A DNA stretch of 25,715 nt, taken from positions 1 through 25,715 of the forward strand of contig JAUQYY010000293.1 in assembly GCA_030587505.1 (NCBI GenBank), read 5' to 3'. The notes under the pieces were generated by a model, which worked only from the letters and a program-made list of their open reading frames with translations, did not search any database and was not told the origin of the DNA. Position 1 is the stretch's first letter. The number at the start of each line of letters is the position of its first letter. Below, one piece after another: positions 15,414 through 22,754 of the stretch. The translations under genes were made by a program, and so were the position numbers. Source of the DNA: Candidatus Sigynarchaeota archaeon. Lineage in GTDB: Archaea; Asgardarchaeota; Jordarchaeia; Jordarchaeales; Jordarchaeaceae.

Positions 15414-15896
15414 ATGTGTGGTGGTATGTCGAGAAGGAGGAAGGAGAAAATAATTGACAGGTTGATGAGTCCCTTTTCTTATGTCAGTGTAACCGTTCCG
15501 GAGCGCGTCTACATCGACGGGAAAGAAGTTAATCTGGGGGCCATAGTAGACAAATTTGAGGAGCGTGAAGCCACGGGGCGATTAACGCGCAACGATATCC
15601 TTTTCGGCGCGACTCTCTCCAGAATTCTGGAAAAGGAGATACTCAGAATAGTGGATGGGATAGAGAGGGGTGAAATCCGCATCGAAGAGGCCGAGAAAAA
15701 CCTTGACACCTGGCTCGGCATGGTTAGGGCTTCAAAACTGCTAAGAGCACGCAGAAGAGTGACCGAGAGAGACTTGGAAAAGGATGGAAGGGTGGCTTAT
15801 GTGAGGTGGGCGAGGAGGTTCCTTGACCCTGAACTGTTCGAATACCGGTGGTGCCGTCTCGCGGGTCTGAAGCGTCTCCCTCCCCGGAAAAATTGA
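15414..15896 (+). CDS. Conserved archaeal hypothetical protein, DUF5788-like
   Basis: A 160-residue, charged, mostly helical protein with no membrane segment. It opens with RRRKEKIIDRLMSPF, then VTVPERVYIDGKEVNLGAIV, LTRNDILFGATLSRILEKEI, and ends in an arginine-rich part (RASKLLRARRRVTERDLE). The order (basic helix, 'VPE-x-x-x-IDGKEV-x-L' strand region, long acidic helices, final 'MVRASKLLR') recalls the archaeal DUF5788 family, but I am only moderately sure. Two starts are possible, ATG 15414 and ATG 15426; neither has a well-spaced ribosome site. Function unknown. Convergent with the RAM-domain gene. Confidence 0.7.
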   Translation: MCGGMSRRRKEKIIDRLMSPFSYVSVTVPERVYIDGKEVNLGAIVDKFEEREATGRLTRNDILFGATLSRILEKEILRIVDGIERGEIRIEEAEKNLDTWLGMVRASKLLRARRRVTERDLEKDGRVAYVRWARRFLDPELFEYRWCRLAGLKRLPPRKN

Positions 15897-15954
15897 CCTT
15901 CGGCCAGCCCGTGCGGGGTGAAACATGTGGGTTTTGCTGCCTTTTCCTATATGG

Positions 15955-16197
15955 CTACTTTTCTGGTACGCATATGCAGGTCATGGTTTCGACAACGCCC
16001 TCCATGGGTCTTAGCACGTCGAAAATAAACGAGTCAAGCTCCTCCGAATTGTTCATCCTCACTTTTATAATTATGTCGTACAGTCCATAAACCAGGTCCG
16101 CGTTCTCCACGCTGCCGAACTCCTTCAACTTGGAAAGAATCTCCTTCTCAAAACCAGTAGCCGTCTTGATCAGTATGTAAGCAGCCGTAACCAACAC
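15955..16197 (-). CDS. Stand-alone Lrp/AsnC-type RAM (ligand-binding) domain protein
   Basis: An 80-residue protein consisting only of the beta-alpha-beta-beta-alpha-beta RAM fold: AAYILIKTATGFEKEILSKL, EFGSVENADLVYGLYDIIIK and VLRPMEGVVETMTCICVPEK. The helix-turn-helix part of Lrp regulators is absent. Such single-domain forms bind amino acids and can assemble into rings, or pair with full Lrp proteins. The start is GTG 16197, five bases after GGAGG in GGAGGAG. Cysteines near the end (CICVPEK) are an odd feature. Its partner is not in this window. Confidence 0.85.
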   Translation of the reverse strand: MLVTAAYILIKTATGFEKEILSKLKEFGSVENADLVYGLYDIIIKVRMNNSEELDSFIFDVLRPMEGVVETMTCICVPEK

Positions 16198-16423
16198 AAA
16201 CTCCTCCTTGAATCTTCTCCTTTTTCTTTTCTACCCTCAAAAGCTTAATCAAACATTTTGAAAGTACCTACTAAAAAGAAACCCGCACCAATTAAAAACA
16301 TTCCCTTCTTTTGAAGACAAGTGTTCTCAGTTTGTGTAGGCTATTACAAAAAAAGAGGGAAAAAAGTTAATTCCCCCGACCTTCCTTTGTGGCTGTTGAG
16401 TCTTAGTGAGGAGTTTTTGAGGT

Positions 16424-17959
16424 TTATCCCTTTGTTGGGGTGGCATACATTTTTCTGAATCTCTCGAGCATCGCTCTTGGTGTTACCGTGGGTCTCTCGT
16501 ACCTTGGTAGCTCTTTCTCTATTCCCGCCAGGTATTTTGCTATGCTCTTCAGCCGCTCAAGATCGTACCTTGCCATCATGGTGATTGTTTCCATCTGGGG
16601 GGAGCCGCCGCCGTGCAGTCCCGCGACCTGCATGAGCCCCGCTATCTCGGAGCCCAGCGCGTTTTCTATCATTCTGAAGCATCTGTGAATGTTTTCCGCG
16701 GGTATCTCCGGGTTCCTCATTATGTATTTGTGTACGAGTTTTCCCGTTTCCTCGTTGTAGAAGTCCCCTTCCAGCGGTAGGGTTACGGACAATCCTCCCG
16801 CGAGGTCCGCCAGTATCTTGTACTCGTTGTATATCTCCTCGCCAGCGAGCCTCCTGCCAGCGTTTGTAAGAACCTCGTCTGGTATGTATGTTCCCGAAGG
16901 TGATCTTTCAGCTCTGTAGGCGCTTGCCTGCCCCGCGGCGAACACGAGTTCTGCAGTGCCTATAAGGTGGGACAGCTTCTCCCTAACGTGCTTCTCTCTC
17001 TCGATCCCGTTGTACTCCGCCACAAGAGCCGCCATGCTAGCCAGGACCTCGGATACGGCTGGTTTGCAACCTGTGTACGAGTGCCTGTGGTAGTGGGCGA
17101 AGAGCAGGGCTAGGAAACCCGCGTAGGGCGTGACCCTAGGGTCGTCCTTCCCGTTCATAAAGACTCTCTCTTTTGGGACGAAAACATCGTCGAATATTGT
17201 GAACGACTCGGCGTCGCCCATTTGCGCTATTGGCGCGTCCAGCTTCTTCCTCCTGTGTGGATACGCGGGCCTTGTGAGAAGCTTCACCCCATCGGTGTCC
17301 GCGGGGATGGCGAACGCAACGGCGTACTCGCTGTCCTTGTCGGTCATAAACCTTGTTGGCAGAGCTATTATCTCATCCGAGTACGGAGCAACCGTGTTAC
17401 AAACCTTTGCCCCCCTAACTATGATTCCGTCCTTCCTAGTCTCAACTATTCTCAGGTACAGGTCTGGGTCAGCCTGCTCGTGGGGCCTCCTCAGCCTGTG
17501 GCCCTTACAATCCGTCTGAGCGCAGTTAGCCGTTATGTCGTTCTCCTGGAAGTATCTCAGGTACTTCTCGAACCTCCTGTAGTAGTCGGTGCCGAGAGCC
17601 TGATCCATCTCGTAGGTTACAACGGATAGGGCGTTCATAGCGTCTATCCCCATGCACCTCTGGATGCACCCCCCCGTCCTGTGACACAGAACCCGCGTCA
17701 TCATCTGCTTCTTCAGCAGGTCCTCCTTGCTCTGGTGAATGTGTGTGAATCTGTTAATTTTCTCCCCGGTGAGGTGGGAAATAGCGGTGCACAAGTCCTC
17801 ATACTCCGGGTCGTTCGCCCTGTCGTAGGTCTCCTTTATGACGTTTATTCCGGCTCGCAGCCTCTCATCGTCCCTGCCGACCTTTTCACCGTCGATGTAA
17901 ACGTTAGGTTTCATTTTGAGCAGTCTATTGTAGTAGTCCTCAAAAGTTTTTACACCCAT
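16424..17959 (-). CDS. abfD: 4-hydroxybutyryl-CoA dehydratase / vinylacetyl-CoA isomerase family
   Basis: A 511-residue member of the 4-hydroxyphenylacetate 3-hydroxylase fold. The 4Fe-4S ligands of AbfD from Clostridium (C99, C103, H292, C299) are matched one residue earlier here: C98 and C102 in GGCIQRCMGIDA, H291 and C298 in HYHRHSYTGCKPAV. Flavin monooxygenases of this fold lack these ligands, so this is the radical-type FAD/4Fe-4S dehydratase converting 4-hydroxybutyryl-CoA to crotonyl-CoA. Other parts that fit are SHLTGEKINRFTHIHQS, NCAQTDCKGHRLRRP and GGLSVTLPLEGDFYN. It occurs in aminobutyrate fermentation and in the 4-hydroxybutyrate carbon-fixation cycles; no other cycle gene lies here. 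ATG 17959 follows GGAGGT (17968-17973) by eight bases. The hydrogenase operon is 297 bases upstream on the same strand. Confidence 0.9.
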   Translation of the reverse strand: MGVKTFEDYYNRLLKMKPNVYIDGEKVGRDDERLRAGINVIKETYDRANDPEYEDLCTAISHLTGEKINRFTHIHQSKEDLLKKQMMTRVLCHRTGGCIQRCMGIDAMNALSVVTYEMDQALGTDYYRRFEKYLRYFQENDITANCAQTDCKGHRLRRPHEQADPDLYLRIVETRKDGIIVRGAKVCNTVAPYSDEIIALPTRFMTDKDSEYAVAFAIPADTDGVKLLTRPAYPHRRKKLDAPIAQMGDAESFTIFDDVFVPKERVFMNGKDDPRVTPYAGFLALLFAHYHRHSYTGCKPAVSEVLASMAALVAEYNGIEREKHVREKLSHLIGTAELVFAAGQASAYRAERSPSGTYIPDEVLTNAGRRLAGEEIYNEYKILADLAGGLSVTLPLEGDFYNEETGKLVHKYIMRNPEIPAENIHRCFRMIENALGSEIAGLMQVAGLHGGGSPQMETITMMARYDLERLKSIAKYLAGIEKELPRYERPTVTPRAMLERFRKMYATPTKG

Positions 17960-17990
17960 TCAATCAAACCTCCTGCTGACGACCTAGACA

Positions 17991-18001
17991 GCCTTCAAGG
18001 C
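17991..18001. promoter_or_regulatory. Perfect palindrome in the 4-hydroxybutyryl-CoA dehydratase leader (possible operator)
   Basis: GCCTTCAAGGC is an 11-base perfect palindrome around one central base. It lies between the likely start of transcription (~18008) and the ribosome site (17968-17973), a natural place for a repressor site. No regulator is identified. Confidence 0.35.
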
Positions 18002-18027
18002 GTCTTAAAAATCTATCTATATGCTTG

Positions 18028-18038
18028 AATATAAAATT
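18028..18038 (-). promoter_or_regulatory. TATA box for 4-hydroxybutyryl-CoA dehydratase
   Basis: ATTTTATATTC on the minus strand, about 74 bases before ATG 17959; initiation is expected near 18008. This suggests the gene is transcribed apart from the hydrogenase operon. Confidence 0.4.
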
Positions 18039-18080
18039 ATTTTGATACCTATCGTAGAATATGAAATTCCCCCTGAATAT

Positions 18081-18101
18081 AAATCTGCCCATCTCAGATT
18101 T
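18081..18101. repeat. Perfect 7-bp hairpin between the hydrogenase operon and the dehydratase gene
   Basis: AAATCTG and CAGATTT pair perfectly around the loop CCCATCT. It lies between the operon's T-run terminator and the dehydratase TATA box; role unknown. Confidence 0.4.
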
Positions 18102-18215
18102 GTACTCAATTCTTGTGTGGCGAGTGGAGCCTCGGGTTGAGTGGAGAAAACGTGAGTCTGAGATTCGGGCCATACCGAGAAAAGTACACGAAAGGAAGTA
18201 GAGCGTAGGACGTTA

Positions 18216-18235
18216 GTTTTTCTAAAATAAAAAAA
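18216..18235 (-). terminator. Terminator of the hydrogenase operon
   Basis: On the minus strand the sequence after the last gene (stop at 18257) has T7 then T4 within about 40 bases, a strong archaeal termination signal. It separates the operon from the dehydratase gene. Confidence 0.5.
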
Positions 18236-18256
18236 TTGGAAGGATGCGTAGAGACC

Positions 18257-18646
18257 TCACTCGGTTTCCATATCGACAATCCATTCCATAGCTTTTCTGT
18301 CGAAGGTAGCCAGTTCATACTCCTGAGTCATCTCAAGGGCGTCTCTTGGGCAAGACTCGACACACTGCTCGCAGAACAAGCATTTGCCAAGGTCTACCTT
18401 CGGCACCTTGCCGGCCTTGTTTTTTAACTCCTGGGGAAACTCGTCGGGCCAGTCAATCATCTCAATGGCCCCTGATGGGCAGTCCTTGGCGCAGGTGCCG
18501 CAGCCGACACACCTTTTGAGGTATAGTTTCTGTCTTCCTCTCAGGCCTTCGGCTGGTGGTAGCCTCTCAAATGGGTAGAACACTGTGAACGGCTTTCGTG
18601 GAAAATTCCTTAGGAGTTCGGGTTCCATTGCCGCTGGTCTGGGCAT
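18257..18646 (-). CDS. Group 4 [NiFe] hydrogenase electron-transfer subunit, NuoI/EchF-like (2x 4Fe-4S)
   Basis: A 129-residue polyferredoxin, last gene of the six-gene operon. Two classical 4Fe-4S motifs are visible: CVGCGTCAKDCP (C46, C49, C52, C56) and CLFCEQCVESCP (C89, C92, C95, C99). An N-terminal basic stretch, RNFPRKPFTVFYPFE, replaces a transmembrane helix, so it docks on the cytoplasmic side. It would pass electrons between ferredoxin and the small-subunit cluster. ATG 18646 follows the NuoH-like stop by 17 bases; AAGGAG lies about 13 bases upstream. Confidence 0.9.
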   Translation of the reverse strand: MPRPAAMEPELLRNFPRKPFTVFYPFERLPPAEGLRGRQKLYLKRCVGCGTCAKDCPSGAIEMIDWPDEFPQELKNKAGKVPKVDLGKCLFCEQCVESCPRDALEMTQEYELATFDRKAMEWIVDMETE

Positions 18647-18663
18647 TTCATATCACACTCTCC

Positions 18664-19920
18664 TTAAATCATGTACGCTATCCACAATAACGCATAGTAT
18701 GTTGATTGCCATCCGAACAGGTCGAAGTAGAACACCGTCTGGAGTATGAGTATGTTCAGGAAGGCCAGTGGGATGAGGTACTTCCATGCACCCTGGACAA
18801 CCTGGTCTATTCTGAACCGTGCGAACAGGGTTCTGAGATTTGCTATGATGAAGATCACTGCGAACACTTTCACTAGGAACCATATGGTTCCGAACACGTA
18901 GCCCCACGGAAACGCGCCCATGAGGCGGTCGAGCGTGGATAATCCTATGTCCCATCCTGGACCCCATGGTCCGCCTAGGAACAGCGCCGTTGCGAGTCCC
19001 GCGCCCCAGAGGTATTCGAGGTCTGAGGATAGCCTGTAGAGCGCCAGCTTCTTACCAGAGATTTCGGTCTGCCATCCGGCAACGATTTCGGTGTGAGCTT
19101 CTGGCACGTCGAAGGGCACCTTCTCTATCTCAGCCATCAGTGCGATGATGAACACGCCGAACGATATGGGTGCCACCAGTATGAACGGTATACCGATGGT
19201 TGCTTGGGTCTGGGTTATGTTCGCTATGGTCAGAATCGAGGAGAGTGTTGTCGGTATGGCTGTTAGTGGGAGCGTTCCGTACACCGTGAGCAGGTAGTTG
19301 TTGACTTGCACGGGTACCGAGTAGTAGTACGCCACAATTATCGCTGGGGTGAGGGCGGATAGCACAAGGGGGATCTCGTAGGCGATGAGTTGCATGCCTG
19401 CTCTGGCTGTTCCCACCTCGCCGAACCTGTTGGTTGAGAACCAGCCAGTGAGGATAACCGTTAGAGCGAAGAGTGTGGACAGGAAGAGCACAACTATGAG
19501 GTCTCCCTCGAAGCTTATGATGCCCGCGCTCCTGTACACCGGGATGAACATCAGCATAACAAGCGAGAGTGTCATCGCGAATATCGGCGCCGCTGCTAGG
19601 CTGCGTGCTTCGGCGCCGCTCTGCACAACGTCTTCCTTGGCTAGCAGCTTGATTATGTCTGCGAGTGGTTGAAGTATCCCATGGTACCCTGTGTGGAACG
19701 GTCCAACCCTGTTCTGTAGCCGGGCGTAGATCTTTCTGTCGTACCACTCGGCGAAGAGTGAGAGAAAGCTCACAAACAGGATCCCCGGAAACACGATTAT
19801 CTTGAAGAGGTCCATCAGTACGTTGCCCTGCTGCTGAAATATGTACTGCAGAATTGTAAGTGTACTGCTATATTGTGGAAACAAGTATAGTAGAATGTAC
19901 CAGAACGGGTCAAAAGCCAT
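18664..19920 (-). CDS. Membrane subunit H of the group 4 hydrogenase (NuoH/EchB/MbhM-like)
   Basis: A 418-residue integral membrane protein with about eight or nine hydrophobic spans. It has the quinone/heel-loop signatures of the NuoH family: YARLQNRVGPFHTGYHGILQ, PLADIIKLLAKED, FSTNRFGEVGTARAGMQLIA and AEIEKVPFDVPEAHTEIV followed by GWQTEISGKKLALY. These charged loops contact the large and small subunits and are thought to couple redox chemistry to ion movement. ATG 19920 begins three bases after the large-subunit stop, and its ribosome site AGAGGTGG is inside the end of that gene, so translation is coupled. A methionine further in (MDLFKII, residue 36) is where many homologues start, so the N-terminus may be extended. 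Confidence 0.92.
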   Translation of the reverse strand: MAFDPFWYILLYLFPQYSSTLTILQYIFQQQGNVLMDLFKIIVFPGILFVSFLSLFAEWYDRKIYARLQNRVGPFHTGYHGILQPLADIIKLLAKEDVVQSGAEARSLAAAPIFAMTLSLVMLMFIPVYRSAGIISFEGDLIVVLFLSTLFALTVILTGWFSTNRFGEVGTARAGMQLIAYEIPLVLSALTPAIIVAYYYSVPVQVNNYLLTVYGTLPLTAIPTTLSSILTIANITQTQATIGIPFILVAPISFGVFIIALMAEIEKVPFDVPEAHTEIVAGWQTEISGKKLALYRLSSDLEYLWGAGLATALFLGGPWGPGWDIGLSTLDRLMGAFPWGYVFGTIWFLVKVFAVIFIIANLRTLFARFRIDQVVQGAWKYLIPLAFLNILILQTVFYFDLFGWQSTYYALLWIAYMI

Positions 19921-19923
19921 TTT

Positions 19924-21102
19924 CTACCACCTCTTCTTTTTATAAAATTCGATACCGTACCTCCGTAGCTGGTTTGAATCCCACATCCAGGTTTTCTCTT
20001 TCTCGACATCAACGAATGTGATTCTGTCGGTGCAGCTTATACACGGGTCTATTGACGCCACGATTATTGGTACATCCGCAATGTAACATCCTTTCAGCAT
20101 GTACTCTACCGAGGGCCAGTTTGCCAGTGTTGGTGTCCGCACCTTAACTCGCTCCGGTGTGTCTGTTCCGTTACTCTTAATGTAGTGGATTAGCTCCCCT
20201 CTTGGGGCTTCGTACCTGCTTAGCACTTCTCCCTCCGGTACGCGTCTCTTGAGTTTGAGCCTTATCTCGTCCTTCGGAAGATGATCCAGCATCCACTGTA
20301 TCATGTTGCACGACTGGATCATTTCAAGGATTCGTACAGCCACTCTTGCGAACACGTCGCAGGAGTCCCAGGTGCAAACTTCGAAGGGTACTTCATCGTA
20401 GGCAGCGCAGGGATCGTCTTTCCTGCAGTCCATGTCCACCCCAGAGGCGCGTACTGTTGGCCCGACTGCTCCGAGTTTCCGCGCCATGTGCGTTGGGAGA
20501 ACTCCTACGCCTTGGGTTCTTTCCAGAACTGTGGGTTCTTCCGAGCAGAGTTTGAGGTAGTACTCGCATCTCTCCCTGAAGGTGTCCATGCCCTTCTTGA
20601 GTGTGGGGATCATGTCCTTACTTATGTCTCTTCTTACTCCTCCGATCGTGTTCATTGCGTAGTTTACCCTGTTTCCCGAGATCATTTCGAGTAAGTCCAA
20701 AATGAGTTCTCGGTCCCTCCAAGAGTAGTGTAGGAGTGTATCGAAACCTATTTCGTGTCCCGCAACTCCGAACCACAGCATGTGGGAGTGCAGCCTCTCT
20801 AGTTCGCAGACTATAGTTCTTATATAGAGGCCCCTCCGAGGCACATCCTCATCGAGTAGTTCTTCGACTCCCTGGGTGAACGTCGTTGTGTGGGAGTGGG
20901 AACAGATGCCGCACACCCTCTCAAGTAGGTATATGTCTCTAACGTATGTTCTCAGCTCGCACGCTTTCTCTATTCCCCTGTGATTGTATCCTATTCTGAC
21001 CTTTCCATCAACAACCTGTTCGCCTTCAACTTCGATGGTGACGTTTATTGGCTCCTTTAGCGCTGGGTGTTGGGGTCCTATCGGTATTTTAACAGTCGAC
21101 AT
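19924..21102 (-). CDS. [NiFe] hydrogenase group 4 large subunit (HycE/EchE/MbhL-like)
   Basis: A 392-residue catalytic subunit. Overall it looks like NuoD (GPQHPALKEPINVTIEVEGE, GYNHRGIEKACELR, NTIGGVRRDISKDM), but both nickel-binding pairs are intact: ERVCGICSHSH (C64, C67, H71) and DPCISCTDR (C354, C357, R360). NuoD and FpoD of complex I have lost these cysteines, so this subunit should carry a NiFe(CN)2CO site and make or use H2. After R360 come exactly 32 residues (ITFVDVEKEK...). E. coli HycE, as I recall it, has a 32-residue C-terminal peptide beginning MTVVDV that HycI removes during maturation. ATG 21102 starts two bases after the NuoC-like stop. No maturation gene lies in the window. 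Confidence 0.93.
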   Translation of the reverse strand: MSTVKIPIGPQHPALKEPINVTIEVEGEQVVDGKVRIGYNHRGIEKACELRTYVRDIYLLERVCGICSHSHTTTFTQGVEELLDEDVPRRGLYIRTIVCELERLHSHMLWFGVAGHEIGFDTLLHYSWRDRELILDLLEMISGNRVNYAMNTIGGVRRDISKDMIPTLKKGMDTFRERCEYYLKLCSEEPTVLERTQGVGVLPTHMARKLGAVGPTVRASGVDMDCRKDDPCAAYDEVPFEVCTWDSCDVFARVAVRILEMIQSCNMIQWMLDHLPKDEIRLKLKRRVPEGEVLSRYEAPRGELIHYIKSNGTDTPERVKVRTPTLANWPSVEYMLKGCYIADVPIIVASIDPCISCTDRITFVDVEKEKTWMWDSNQLRRYGIEFYKKKRW

Positions 21103-21104
21103 TT

Positions 21105-21596
21105 CTACTCAACTCCTTCTGGTAGCCAGTCCTTGCGCAGAGGATATACTCCCTCTGGCCAGTCATCTGGCAGGATTAAACGCTCTAAATTAGGATGGTT
21201 CTCAAAGACTATTCCAAGAAGGTCGTGTACTTCCCTCTCATAGAAGTCCGCCGAAGGTAGGATGTCAACGATGGTTTCGATTTTCGGGTCTTTCTTGGGA
21301 ATTTCCGTCTTAACGTTGGGATACGTGCGATACCCTTGATACTTGTACAGGTTGTACACTATCTCGAAGGTGTCTCCTTTGTCAACACCAGTTACTGAGG
21401 TTACGTGTTGTAGGTCCCAGTTGTCTCTCATCCACTGGATGACCTTTCTGTGGTCTCCGGGCTTTACCTTGATGAACATTCTCTTTGCCCTCGGAATCCA
21501 AACCTTTACTGTTTCTCCGAACGCCTTCTCCAGCTCCGCTTTCAGTTTTTCATCCTCTTTTAGTGAGGGTTTCAGCTTTGGCCTTTTTCGCGACAT
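21105..21596 (-). CDS. NuoC/EchD-like 30-kDa subunit of the group 4 hydrogenase
   Basis: A 163-residue soluble subunit. The N-terminal ~35 residues are basic and helical; the core has MFIKVKPGDHRKVIQWMRDN, LQHVTSVTGVDKGDTFEIVY and the family's best signature, YEREVHDLLGIVFENHPNLE followed by LILPDDWPEGVYPLRKDW. It packs against the large subunit and has no cofactor. ATG 21596 has GGAGG nine bases upstream, lying inside the last codons of the preceding small-subunit gene, so the two are translationally coupled. Confidence 0.93.
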   Translation of the reverse strand: MSRKRPKLKPSLKEDEKLKAELEKAFGETVKVWIPRAKRMFIKVKPGDHRKVIQWMRDNWDLQHVTSVTGVDKGDTFEIVYNLYKYQGYRTYPNVKTEIPKKDPKIETIVDILPSADFYEREVHDLLGIVFENHPNLERLILPDDWPEGVYPLRKDWLPEGVE

Positions 21597-21601
21597 TACA
21601 C

Positions 21602-22036
21602 TTATCCTCCTTGCAGTTTTGCTAGTAGTTTAGCAACCCCGTCGATTATCGCTTCGGGTTTGGGAGGGCATCCGGGTACGTAGATATCAACGGGTACCAC
21701 TTTGTCGAGCCCCTTTAGAACGTTGTAGCATCCCGCGAAAACACCACCAGAGATTGCGCAGTTTCCGACAGCCATAACGAATTTCGGTTCAGGCATCTGC
21801 TCGTACAACCGTTTAAACCTTGGCGCTATTTGTCTTGTAACCGTTCCGGTGCCTATCATCACATCGGCGTGTCTCGGTGAGCCCACAAGAAGCATCCCGA
21901 AGCGTTCAATGTCGTACCTAGGCATTAGGGCGGCGATGACTTCTATGTCGCAGGCGTTGCAACCTCCGCAGTTCATATGGAAAACCCAAGGGGACTTTAC
22001 TCTTGACCAATTTACGAGTTTATCTAAGACTGCCAA
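21602..22036 (-). CDS. Small subunit of the group 4 hydrogenase (NuoB/EchC/MbhJ-like)
   Basis: A 144-residue protein that binds the proximal 4Fe-4S cluster. Ligands are C26 and C29 in CGGCNACDIEV, C93 in VGNCAISGG and C123 in VPGCPPKPEAIID. Hydrogenase-type small subunits have CxGCDIE here, as in this protein, whereas complex I NuoB has a CC pair; this supports hydrogenase over NADH or F420H2 dehydrogenase. C23 is an extra cysteine. The start is TTG 22036, eight bases after AGGTGG (22045-22050); an ATG at 22040 is in another frame and gives only six codons. Second gene of the operon. Confidence 0.92.
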   Translation of the reverse strand: MAVLDKLVNWSRVKSPWVFHMNCGGCNACDIEVIAALMPRYDIERFGMLLVGSPRHADVMIGTGTVTRQIAPRFKRLYEQMPEPKFVMAVGNCAISGGVFAGCYNVLKGLDKVVPVDIYVPGCPPKPEAIIDGVAKLLAKLQGG

Positions 22037-22054
22037 CCATCACACCACCTTTTC

Positions 22055-22372
22055 CTATCTACGATACAGCACCAACACCGCCGCTATCGTGGCGAAGACC
22101 ACGAATATTCCACCGAAGAGTGGATTCGCGAAAGCAGAGGTGAACACTAGGAAGCCCGCTGTTTCAAGTATCGTGAAGAAAACCGCATAGTAGAACAGCT
22201 GCAGTCTGAACTGGAACTTCTCCGCCGGATACTTTTCCCCACAGGCGTACACCATCAGTTTCTCCTTGGTCTTCTTTCCCTTAGGCGCCAATAGCCGTCC
22301 AGTAGCGTACAATCCGAGTGCACTAAGAAAGCTGATCAACAACGCCAATCCGAGCGTGGTAATTCCGGACAA
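22055..22372 (-). CDS. NuoA-like small membrane subunit, first gene of the hydrogenase operon
   Basis: A 105-residue protein with three predicted spans (about 5-25, 60-80 and 83-103). The loop MVYACGEKYPAEKFQFRLQL corresponds to the NuoA 'YECG' loop, and AVFFTILETAGFLVF corresponds to its second helix with the conserved acidic residue (E in ILETAG). NuoA is normal in complex I but absent from the classic Ech hydrogenases, which makes it notable next to a nickel-binding large subunit. The start is TTG 22372 with GGAGGTG (22381-22387) eight bases upstream and a TATA box at 22421-22431. Confidence 0.8.
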   Translation of the reverse strand: MSGITTLGLALLISFLSALGLYATGRLLAPKGKKTKEKLMVYACGEKYPAEKFQFRLQLFYYAVFFTILETAGFLVFTSAFANPLFGGIFVVFATIAAVLVLYRR

Positions 22373-22420
22373 TCAGTTTACACCTCCAACTTTGGGAATA
22401 ATAGCGTTTTAGTACCTTCT

Positions 22421-22431
22421 CCTATTTAAGG
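22421..22431 (-). promoter_or_regulatory. TATA box of the hydrogenase operon
   Basis: CCTTAAATAGG on the minus strand, 49-59 bases before TTG 22372; initiation is expected near 22401. Its presence directly before the NuoA-like gene shows that the operon starts here and does not include an upstream antiporter subunit. Confidence 0.5.
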
Positions 22432-22754
22432 CTTCATACTTACAGAAGATTTATGTTGCATTAAAAGTTTTTCCTCGCTGGTTTTCAGCATTCCTGGGAT
22501 TTTCTCTTCTTTCGTTAACAAGCTTTGTGGATTGTTTGCACAGGATTATGATAATAAAAAATCGTTAGGACTCACCTATTACTACTATTCATCTACTATA
22601 AGTAACGTGTTTTCACTTGAAATTATAATTTTTTACTTTACATATTTCGGTGCCACGGAGTTATTCCTTGGAACATCGAATTATGCTTTTGTCACATGAT
22701 TTCTTCTTTAAACTGGTGCTGAGATTTGACCTTATTTTCTAAACTTATTCTTTA

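Noticed and set aside
16424..17959. 4-hydroxyphenylacetate 3-monooxygenase
   Set aside because: The four 4Fe-4S ligands are present at AbfD spacing; the monooxygenases lack them.
18257..22372. Annotation of the operon as NADH-quinone or F420H2 dehydrogenase (nuo/fpo)
   Set aside because: Large and small subunits keep hydrogenase-type cysteines (DPCxxC, CNACDIE) that NuoD/FpoD and NuoB/FpoB lack.
22561..22620. TACTACTATTCATCTACTAT-like near-repeats as a possible CRISPR or direct repeat
   Set aside because: The units are short, irregular and not separated by spacers; simple AT-rich sequence explains them.
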